In this document: positions 16,256 through 23,578 of the stretch, one piece after another
How the letters are laid out: each line of letters starts with the position of its first letter
Numbering within the stretch: position 1 is the first letter of the stretch
Program-made: the position numbers and the translations under genes
Notes under the pieces: generated by a model
Told to the model about the DNA's origin: nothing
Seen by the model: the letters and a program-made list of their open reading frames with translations, nothing else
The model's database searches: none
NCBI GenBank assembly: GCA_942492855.1
Contig: OW818647.1
Location: 434,001 to 498,000, forward strand
Direction: 5' to 3'
DNA length: 64,000 bases
Origin: G963677485 sp942492855
Lineage (GTDB): Bacteria; Armatimonadota; HRBIN16

Positions 16256-16501
16256 ATGGGGGTGATCAGCGGGATCGTAACCTACTCGAATGGCCAGCCC
16301 AGCACGATGTCCACTGTGAATGCGAAAGTGGGCGGGTTATTCGATGGTGGCGTGACGGACCGAGTCCGGACGGACTCACAGGGCCGCTTCACGATTACCT
16401 GGAGCGGCGACGGAACGGCCGAGGCGGTGTATTGCGACGGTTATGAAGTCGCAACGAACATACGCAACGGCACCAACAACCTGCACATAGTGAAACGCTG
16501 A
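16256..16501 (+). CDS. Small carboxypeptidase-regulatory-like (beta-sandwich) protein
   Basis: The gene encodes 81 residues. SGIVTYSNGQPSTMSTV and RTDSQGRFTITW have the spacing of the carboxypeptidase regulatory-like/transthyretin-like fold found as add-on domains in secreted and surface proteins. Here the domain stands alone and has no signal peptide or membrane helix. AGGAGG lies about eight bases before the ATG. It sits between the duplicated membrane proteins and the ABC transporter genes; a partner role for one of them is possible but unproven. Confidence 0.65.
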   Translation: MGVISGIVTYSNGQPSTMSTVNAKVGGLFDGGVTDRVRTDSQGRFTITWSGDGTAEAVYCDGYEVATNIRNGTNNLHIVKR

Positions 16502-16593
16502 AGTTTCGCTGTTGGCATAACAAGGAACCCTAAACCTATCTGTGCGATTGGATTGCACAGAACCTTTTCTGCCTACTGCTAAGGAGGGCATGT

Positions 16594-17520
16594 ATGATTG
16601 ATGTAAAAGAACTGAGGGTGGACTACGACGAGGTCTGCGCCGTGCAGGATGTTAGCCTGCATGTGCAGCCCGGCGAGGTGTTTGGACTGATAGGCCCAAA
16701 CGGAGCTGGCAAGACCACCACCCTGCGCGCACTGGTGGGGCTGTTAGAGCCCACCTACGGATCCATCCAACTGGGCGAATTCAACCTTGAGACAGAGCCA
16801 GCGAAGGCGTTGTGTCAAGTAGGTTTTATGCCCGACTACACCCCGATCTATGACGACATCACCGTGTGGGAGTTCCTCGATATGTTCGCTGCGAGCTACA
16901 ACATCCCACAGGAAGAGCGTGAGAGGCGGATCACCGAATATCTGGGCATGGTAGACATCAGCGTGAAGCGTGACACCATGACCAAAGGTCTCTCCCGCGG
17001 TATGAAACAGCGGCTGATGCTGGCCCGCACCCTCATTCCGCAGCCCAAGATCGTGCTGCTGGACGAACCCGCCAGCGGCATGGACCCCTTCGGCCGGGCG
17101 ATGCTAAAACAGGTGATCCGTGAGCTTCGCGAGCAAGGCTGCGCGGTGATCGTCTCCTCGCACATTCTCTCGGAGCTTTCCGAGTTCTGCGACACGGTGG
17201 GCATCATGGAGAAAGGCCGGATCGTGATGTCTGGCGAGGTGCAGGAGATCGGCCGGCAGGTGTTCGGCAAACAGCGAGTGAGCATGGAGCTGCTGTCTGA
17301 TGTGGCCGCTTGCCAGGGAATACTGCTGGAGATACCGGATGTCAGTGCCGTCATCGCTCTGGAGAAGATCGTGTCGTTTGAATTCAACGGCGACGACTCT
17401 CAGCTCTCCCAACTGCTGGCCACCCTCATCGGTAAGGGTGTGCAAGTCATCAGCTTTGGCAAGCAGGAGACCGACCTTGAGAGCATCTTCCTGCAAGTCG
17501 GCGCAAAGGAGGTGAGCTAA
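16594..17520 (+). CDS. ABC transporter ATP-binding protein (ABC-2 type exporter class)
   Basis: This 308-residue ATPase has Walker A GPNGAGKTTT, a Q-loop region, signature LSRGMKQRLMLARTL, Walker B IVLLDEPASGMD and the H-loop SSH. The C-terminal 80 residues form the extra domain common in CcmA/NatA-like exporters. AAGGAGGGC precedes the ATG. The permease gene starts one base after its stop and uses an AAAGGAGGTGA site inside the end of this gene, so both subunits are made together. The substrate is unknown. Confidence 0.93.
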   Translation: MIDVKELRVDYDEVCAVQDVSLHVQPGEVFGLIGPNGAGKTTTLRALVGLLEPTYGSIQLGEFNLETEPAKALCQVGFMPDYTPIYDDITVWEFLDMFAASYNIPQEERERRITEYLGMVDISVKRDTMTKGLSRGMKQRLMLARTLIPQPKIVLLDEPASGMDPFGRAMLKQVIRELREQGCAVIVSSHILSELSEFCDTVGIMEKGRIVMSGEVQEIGRQVFGKQRVSMELLSDVAACQGILLEIPDVSAVIALEKIVSFEFNGDDSQLSQLLATLIGKGVQVISFGKQETDLESIFLQVGAKEVS

Positions 17521-17521
17521 G

Positions 17522-18982
17522 ATGAAATCCTGGACAGAGAACCCCATTTACGTGAAGTTCCTGCGCTCACAACTGCGGCTGGGCACTATGGTGCCTGCCG
17601 TCATCGGCGTGGCGTTGTTCGCGTTTGCGATCATCCTGGTGAACATCCCTGACGGTGCATTGGTCGCCCTCATGAGCCTCCAGGCGTTGATCGTGGTCGC
17701 CGGAGCCTCCCAAACCGCGTCCGCAGTCGCAAGCGCGAGGGAGACAGGCATGATGGACCTTCATCGCATCACCCCCATGACCGCTTCTCAGCTCACACTG
17801 GGATTCTGGCTTGGACCGTCCGTGCTGACGTGGCTGCTGGCAGCCACCGTCACCCCGTTCATGATTGCTCTGACGGGTTTCCGCATAGAGCTCTGGGGTT
17901 ACCTCATTGTGTTGATCACCGCCGGGCTGCTGTGGCAAGCACTTGGGCTGGTGATCGGGTTATACCCCAACATCAAGAGCGGGCAAGCCGGCAGCATGGT
18001 GTTTGTGATTGCACTGGTGACAGGAATGGCGATGGCGGCCAGTCCGATGCTGCAGTGCATGACGCCCTTCCCCATGTTTGAGCTGCTGGCCACGAAGGTT
18101 TCGCTGAACCAAAACGGCGGTATGGGCTTATGGTGGAGCAACGACACCCTGATCATGCCGATGCTTTTGCTGCACCATGCGGTGTTCGGAGCGATCCTCT
18201 GGTTGATGGCCCGCCGGCGGATGCACAACCCGCTGTCTGGCCCTATCGGCAAGCCGATGGCCATCAGCGTGTTTGTGATCATCAGTGCGTTCGTGGCATT
18301 GGACTACTCGCTGCTGGTCGATCACAACTACTACCGCGGCTACACTAGCAGTGAGCATCTGCTCGATTGGTATACACCGCTGGCGGTGATGCAGCTATTG
18401 CTGGGCACATTCCTTGGGACATCGCTAGCGGTGACCAAAGGGGCCTGGCTGAAGGGGCTTCACCGGCTGAAGCACATCCCCGAAAGGGCGAACCCGCACT
18501 GGTCGGACACAGCGCTCAACGGGAGCGTTCTAGCGGCCATCTGTGTGGTCATCGTCGCGTTTTCGGTGGCGACTGTAATATCTCCAACCATCTATCTGCA
18601 CGGCAAAAAGCTAGCGCTGGACAACAGCGACATTGTCGTTCCGCTGATGATGGCGTTTGGATTGTGCTGCAATATCTTGAGCATCAGCTTCCTGCGCCAG
18701 GCGTTCAGGCTGCGTCAAGCCAAGGGCGGCGATGCGCTGTTCGTGCTCTGGCTGTTTATCATCTGGGCTCTCCCGCTGTTCTTTGCGGCCTCACAAGACC
18801 TTGAAGATAAGTGGAAGGCCTTCTACTACGTCAGCCCTATCGCCCAGTTGTTGAGCGCTTCTTCTGGGGTCAGCTCAATGGATGATGGGTTGTTGATGTG
18901 GGTGCCTGTGGTGGTGATGGCTGCTTGCGCGGCGTTCATGGCCTACAGCCTCAAACAGGCGAAGGAGCACATCCCCGCGTAG
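17522..18982 (+). CDS. ABC transporter permease (ABC-2-like)
   Basis: This 486-residue membrane protein has about twelve hydrophobic segments, for example VIGVALFAFAIILVNI near residue 25 and VLTWLLAATVTPFMIALTGF near 105. It has the soluble loop ASAVASARETGMMDLHRITPMT seen after the second helix in large ABC-2 permeases of multi-TM type. It is paired with the ATPase directly upstream and very probably forms the membrane half of one exporter. What it moves is unknown; the neighbouring duplicated membrane proteins are candidates for the same system. Confidence 0.85.
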   Translation: MKSWTENPIYVKFLRSQLRLGTMVPAVIGVALFAFAIILVNIPDGALVALMSLQALIVVAGASQTASAVASARETGMMDLHRITPMTASQLTLGFWLGPSVLTWLLAATVTPFMIALTGFRIELWGYLIVLITAGLLWQALGLVIGLYPNIKSGQAGSMVFVIALVTGMAMAASPMLQCMTPFPMFELLATKVSLNQNGGMGLWWSNDTLIMPMLLLHHAVFGAILWLMARRRMHNPLSGPIGKPMAISVFVIISAFVALDYSLLVDHNYYRGYTSSEHLLDWYTPLAVMQLLLGTFLGTSLAVTKGAWLKGLHRLKHIPERANPHWSDTALNGSVLAAICVVIVAFSVATVISPTIYLHGKKLALDNSDIVVPLMMAFGLCCNILSISFLRQAFRLRQAKGGDALFVLWLFIIWALPLFFAASQDLEDKWKAFYYVSPIAQLLSASSGVSSMDDGLLMWVPVVVMAACAAFMAYSLKQAKEHIPA

Positions 18983-19057
18983 CGGCTATCGATAGACGGA
19001 TCGGGCGGATTGGACGGGTTATTACTATCGGTCTGATCCGTCCGATCCTATAAAACT

Positions 19058-20119
19058 CTACGACCTGAGATCCTCCAGAACCTTCAATGCCTTCTTCATG
19101 GCACCGGCCATGGGGTGGTCGGCCAAATCGTCCCAGGCTACCAGCGTGAACTTCGCCAGTGCCTCGGCGGGGCATTCGCACCGCACCACGTGCCCGCTGA
19201 TGCGGTAATGCATCACGTTGTGTTTGTACTGCCCAATCTCCTCCACCGCAGTGGCCTCCTTCACTTCTTTCTGGATGGCCCGTGTCGCGGCTGCCAGCAC
19301 GCTTTCGCCTTTTTCCAAACGGGCATTCGGGAAGTGCCACATGCCCATCAGCAGCTTTCCGGATGGATACTGATGGATGTAGTATTTGCCCTCGGACATC
19401 AGCACCGCGAACACATCGTCCACCGGTATGGTCTTGCGACGCGGTTTCTTCGCGGGGATTTTGTCCACCCTCCCCTTCTGATGCGCACAGCAATACGGGC
19501 GCAGCGGGCATACCAGGCAGTGCGGCTCATTAGCCGTGCAGACCAGAGCGCCGAAGTCCATCAAGGCCTGGTTGAAAGGGCCTGGCTTGCACAGCATGAT
19601 GATGCGCTCACAGCATCGACTCAGATACTCGCGGACAGGTGCCCTGCTGATATCATTGCGTTCACAGAGCAGCCGGGCGATGATCCTCAGGCCATTGGCA
19701 TCAAGAGCGGGCACGGGATCACCATACGCGATACTGCAGATCGCCCCGGCACTGTAGTCGCCGATGCCGGGCAGACAGGAGAGATCGTCATAATCGCGCG
19801 GTACCTCGCCGTCAAACATCCCAACAATGGTCTGCGCGGCGTCATGAAGGTTCCGCGCCCGCGCGTAATAACCTAATCCTGACCAGGATTTCAACACATC
19901 CGCCTGGCTGGCCTCGGCGAGTGCGGCCGGGGTGGGATACCTCTCGATGAAGCGTTCGAGGTAGGGCAGTACAGCGGTCACGGTGGTCTGCTGCAGCATC
20001 ACCACGCCCACCATCACATGCCATGGGTCAGGCTCGTCGCCCCATGGCATCGGACGCCCGAACCGGTTATACCAATCCATCAACGCCGGTATGATCTCGA
20101 CAGAGAGCGTATGTGTCAT
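19058..20119 (-). CDS. mutY: MutY-like A/G-specific adenine glycosylase with catalytic Glu replaced by Val
   Basis: This 353-residue protein has the MutY layout: HhH-GPD glycosylase domain (MLQQTTV near 41-47, LPGIGDYSAGAICSIAYG near 116-133), a 4Fe-4S loop with C194, C201, C204 and C210, and a C-terminal NUDIX-like 8-oxoG-recognition domain from about residue 230. The second catalytic carboxylate is kept as D140 in PALDANG. However, the residue two before MLQQT, a catalytic Glu in MutY (E37 in E. coli, SEVMLQQT), is V39 here (VGVVMLQQT). LDGNV is also changed to LDANG. The protein may therefore be inactive, altered in chemistry, or a related glycosylase. Its start overlaps the stop of the upstream zinc-ribbon gene by four bases (ATGA). 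Confidence 0.85.
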   Translation of the reverse strand: MTHTLSVEIIPALMDWYNRFGRPMPWGDEPDPWHVMVGVVMLQQTTVTAVLPYLERFIERYPTPAALAEASQADVLKSWSGLGYYARARNLHDAAQTIVGMFDGEVPRDYDDLSCLPGIGDYSAGAICSIAYGDPVPALDANGLRIIARLLCERNDISRAPVREYLSRCCERIIMLCKPGPFNQALMDFGALVCTANEPHCLVCPLRPYCCAHQKGRVDKIPAKKPRRKTIPVDDVFAVLMSEGKYYIHQYPSGKLLMGMWHFPNARLEKGESVLAAATRAIQKEVKEATAVEEIGQYKHNVMHYRISGHVVRCECPAEALAKFTLVAWDDLADHPMAGAMKKALKVLEDLRS

Positions 20120-20976
20120 AGCCCGTAGGAGCCCAGCACGCTGCGGATGTTAGTGCCGCTGTCCGTGCGCACCTCGAAGTCGGGGAAATACTTCCTCACT
20201 TTGTTGTTGTCCAGCACAGTCTGAAGTTGCAGGTTGGCCTGCAGGATCAGGTGATCCACGTCACGCGAAGCCCCCGCTTGGATCTGGGTGAGCACCTGCA
20301 GTGCGTTGGTGGGATCGGTCATCGCCTTTTCCAGAGAGAAGTGGATTTGAATTAAGTAGGCGCTGCTCTGACTGAGCATCGCGCGGTACGCCCCGTGCAG
20401 TTCGGAGCAGCTCGGTGGGGCTTGAATATGCTCGAAGTTCTGAGCCAATACCGCCCATTGGTTGGCATAAGCCTGCGCATCCTGACTCAGCGATGTGCTC
20501 TTCTTCTCCATCTCCTCTTCTTCAATCTCAGTCTTGAGGCTCATGGCTTTCACCATCATACCCAAAGCCCCGCTCAAATCGCCCTGCATACGCTGGCGGT
20601 AAATCTCAATCACCTGAAGCTGCTTCAGGTAGGCCACCACATCGGCGGGCACAGTGTCATCCGGTTTGGGAGCCTCTTTGCCCGGCGCTTGCAGTAGGCC
20701 ACCCGGCATGGGAGGCGCGGGTGGGGCCTGCAGCAGTTTGCCGGTGGTCGCTGCGGGGGCTTCGGCCACGGTCACGGGGAACATATTGCGGCCCAGCAAG
20801 GCCGAGACGACCATCAACACCAGCAGCAGCAAAACTCCCACGATCACCCGGACGCGCTTACGCCGCTGCTCAATCTGAAGGGCCATATCAAGGGGATTCA
20901 GGAAGGGGGTGCCACAGATGGGACACTGCTTGTCTGCGGGCTGCAGCGGATGTGAGCACTTCGGGCAATTGGGCAT
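20116..20976 (-). CDS. Zinc-ribbon, single-pass membrane protein of unknown function
   Basis: This 286-residue protein begins with a zinc ribbon (CPKC at 4-7, CPIC at 18-21). A basic stretch, one membrane helix (about 45-65, VIVGVLLLLVLMVVSALLG), a proline-rich linker and a helical domain with an acidic EIEEEEMEKK segment follow. The ribbon would be cytosolic and the C-terminal domain outside. I know no function for this arrangement. It is translationally coupled to the MutY-like gene (ATGA overlap), but a functional link is not evident. Confidence 0.75.
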   Translation of the reverse strand: MPNCPKCSHPLQPADKQCPICGTPFLNPLDMALQIEQRRKRVRVIVGVLLLLVLMVVSALLGRNMFPVTVAEAPAATTGKLLQAPPAPPMPGGLLQAPGKEAPKPDDTVPADVVAYLKQLQVIEIYRQRMQGDLSGALGMMVKAMSLKTEIEEEEMEKKSTSLSQDAQAYANQWAVLAQNFEHIQAPPSCSELHGAYRAMLSQSSAYLIQIHFSLEKAMTDPTNALQVLTQIQAGASRDVDHLILQANLQLQTVLDNNKVRKYFPDFEVRTDSGTNIRSVLGSYGL

Positions 20977-21217
20977 GGGACACCTCCGGTTGGCGACACG
21001 GCATCATTGGGTACATATTAGCGGGAATGGGATAACCCGTCAAGCGCGGGACATCCGTTACATTAGACGGATGTGGCTGACGAATTGCGATGTAACCCGT
21101 TAATACGACACAAGCCAGCCGTTGAAGCCACTGACCCTTATAAGGACGAGTAGGATGAGTATGGGCGAGTAGGACTGTTATATGCAAGGGCGGTTCGCGA
21201 ACCGCCCCTACAAACCC
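20977..21217. other. Gene-free gap with palindrome copy 2
   Basis: No ORF of note. The 20-bp palindrome at 21188-21207 is identical to those at 4822 and 35600. It lies just beyond the stop of the glycyl radical enzyme gene and could act as a transcript-end hairpin. The rest may hold the promoter of the zinc-ribbon gene, but I see no convincing -35/-10 pair. Confidence 0.6.
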
Positions 21218-23365
21218 CTACCCCAACTGGTGCTGCGTTCGGCTGATGACCTCTTCCTGCATCTTGTGGTCCAGCAGGGTGAAGTAGTCGCTGTATCCAG
21301 CCACACGCACCAGCAGATCGGCGAACCGCTCGGGCGTCTGCTGGGCCTCGCGCAGAAGCTGCGAATCCACCGCGTTGACCTGCATCTCAAACCCACCCAG
21401 CTCGAAATAGGTGCGGATCATATCCACCAGCTTCGTGCGGCTGGCGGCATCGCGGAAGCTGTGCGGTGCGAAGCGCAGATTCAACACCACTCCGCCCAGG
21501 CCTGGCTGATGGTCCCAACTGGTGACCGAGCGAATCGCGGCGGTCGGTCCGTTGCGGTCGCGCCCCTGCCCTGCCCCCGAGCCATCCGCCAGCACATCGC
21601 CTGCGCGACGGCCGTCGGGCGAAGCGGCGGTCTGCCCGCCCAGTATGCGGTGCATGATCCAGCAGAAGAAGCCGGGCACGAACTCGCCGCCCAGATAGTC
21701 TTTGTGGAGGGCGTGCTCGGTATAGATGTGCTCGATGATCTGCGAAGCAAGCGCATCGGGCTCCGAATCGTCGTTGCCGTACCGCACCACTCCGGAGAGC
21801 AGCTCCAGCCGCTTGGTCTCATCTGCAAAGTCGCTGATCAGCATCTGTTTGATGTCCGCCAGGGTATACAGGGGGTTCTCGAACACCTTTTTCTTGATCA
21901 CCATCAGCGAGTCCACGATATTGGCCAGGCCCACGTTGGAGGTCTCCGTCCAGTTGTAGCGTGCTCCGCCGCGGTCCATGTCGATCCCGCGGGCGATGCA
22001 GTCATCGGTGAAGCAACTGACCAGCGGGTAGGCCCAGCCCTCCACACGGCTGCGGCGAGTGTTCCACATGAGCGCCGCGGCATCGGCGATCTTCCCGCCA
22101 AGTTGCTCAAAATAACCGTCCAGAAACTCCTCAAACCGGTCATACACCGCCAGCGGAGGCGGCGCGATGCTGCTGTAGCCGTTGATGTCGTTCCTGTCTT
22201 CCTCGCCCATCATCTGCTTGCCATCGTTCAGGAGGAACTCCAGCGGCTTCATTAAGTTGATATAGGGGCTGGCGACCAATATATTGCTCATGCCCGACAG
22301 CGTGATCTCCACGCAGGTCGACTGCACGTAGCCGATGGCATCTTCATACGGCACTCCGCGCGCCTGGAGGCCGGCGATGATCGTGCGGTCACCGAACAGC
22401 GATGGCTTCGTCCGGCCGCTCAGCAGTAAAGCTGCAGCTTTGTCCAGAATCTCGCGAGGCGTCTCTTCGTTCACGCCGATCGCCAGGCTCGGGTTGACCA
22501 ACTGCACCAGCTCCTCCGCTTCCAGACAGAGCATCGTCAGATCGCTGCAGGTGTCGTGGCCGTCAGGCCCTAACCCGCCGATAATCACCGGCTGAGGAAG
22601 TGTGAACATCTGGTTAATGTGGATAAACTGGCAGCAGACCAACTCCAGAGCCCGGTCGCGGGTGATGCGTCCAGCAGCCAGATCGGCTTCGTAGTAGGGC
22701 CGCAGATAGCGGTCAATCCGGCCGGGACCGTATAGCCCCATCACCACAAAGCCGGCGGCGAAGTGCAACAGATGGCTGACCTGTATCGCCTCGTGGAAGC
22801 TGCGCGCGGGCTGGTTGGGCACGTGGCGCAGAACCTCGGCCAGTTGGGCCATCTCTGCGCGCACATCGGGGTCGTCGGAGCCCTGCGCAAGCTGCTCTGC
22901 CATCGCTGCAAACCGGGCAGCGAGCTCGCGGAAGCCCTCCAGGCTGATCAGTGCCGAACGGTAGAAGTCCAGTTTGGCGGGATCATCTGTGGCCTGCATT
23001 TTCTCCTGGATTTCGCGTTCGATACCCACGATTCCCAGCCTCAGCAGCTTGGGGGTATCCAGCGCGGTGTGCGAGTTCTGGCCCCCGGGGAAGGGCACCT
23101 TCCAGGGCAGACCTTCGGCAGGCTTTGGGTCGGGCATGTTGATATCCACCCGTCCCGCCAGCAGCTCCCCAGCGGAAAGGCCCAGGGGCACGCGGCGCAT
23201 CTGCTCCCTCTCAGCTAGTGCGCAGCGTATCTGCAACGGCTGGTCTTCAGGGATGCCCTGCCAGATGGTGTTGGTCATCGGCGCGACGACGCGGTGCAAC
23301 TGGTTGACGCGGCTGGCGCTCAACGCCCGCGGAAGGAGTATGTCGAGACGTGTTTTGATGTCCAT
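21218..23365 (-). CDS. Glycyl radical enzyme (pyruvate formate-lyase-like/dehydratase class)
   Basis: This 715-residue protein has both signatures of the family: the thiyl-radical Cys in TCVEITLSG (C351, with E353 two residues on) and the C-terminal glycyl radical loop RVAGYSDYFTLL (G690). The Cys-Val-Glu triad is the pattern of the dehydratase/lyase subgroup (glycerol, choline, hydroxyproline, isethionate) rather than the Cys-Cys of true pyruvate formate-lyase. TCVE instead of the usual GCVE leaves the substrate open. The enzyme needs a radical-SAM activase and lack of oxygen, but no activase gene is present anywhere in the window. The start is an ATG; the upstream region is shared with the divergent gene at 23579. 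Confidence 0.88.
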   Translation of the reverse strand: MDIKTRLDILLPRALSASRVNQLHRVVAPMTNTIWQGIPEDQPLQIRCALAEREQMRRVPLGLSAGELLAGRVDINMPDPKPAEGLPWKVPFPGGQNSHTALDTPKLLRLGIVGIEREIQEKMQATDDPAKLDFYRSALISLEGFRELAARFAAMAEQLAQGSDDPDVRAEMAQLAEVLRHVPNQPARSFHEAIQVSHLLHFAAGFVVMGLYGPGRIDRYLRPYYEADLAAGRITRDRALELVCCQFIHINQMFTLPQPVIIGGLGPDGHDTCSDLTMLCLEAEELVQLVNPSLAIGVNEETPREILDKAAALLLSGRTKPSLFGDRTIIAGLQARGVPYEDAIGYVQSTCVEITLSGMSNILVASPYINLMKPLEFLLNDGKQMMGEEDRNDINGYSSIAPPPLAVYDRFEEFLDGYFEQLGGKIADAAALMWNTRRSRVEGWAYPLVSCFTDDCIARGIDMDRGGARYNWTETSNVGLANIVDSLMVIKKKVFENPLYTLADIKQMLISDFADETKRLELLSGVVRYGNDDSEPDALASQIIEHIYTEHALHKDYLGGEFVPGFFCWIMHRILGGQTAASPDGRRAGDVLADGSGAGQGRDRNGPTAAIRSVTSWDHQPGLGGVVLNLRFAPHSFRDAASRTKLVDMIRTYFELGGFEMQVNAVDSQLLREAQQTPERFADLLVRVAGYSDYFTLLDHKMQEEVISRTQHQLG

Positions 23366-23578
23366 GTTGTATGCCCTTTGTGTCAGCCAGTTTTGTGGAG
23401 CTGCTATTTATCATCTAAGCATATTTGTGATTCGGCGTCTAGGGTGCGATTTCGGACGGATCAGGCGGATCGGTCCGATCCGGCCAATCCGTCCAATCCC
23501 CTGCCGCTTATCAAGGATTCACGCCCTCCTCTGGTGAATGTAATACAAATCACACCACCAAATCAGGGGGTATCCAAC

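Noticed and set aside
21182..22255. 357-residue open frame opposite the glycyl radical enzyme gene
   Set aside because: The minus-strand enzyme carries both radical motifs; the opposite frame is a composition effect.
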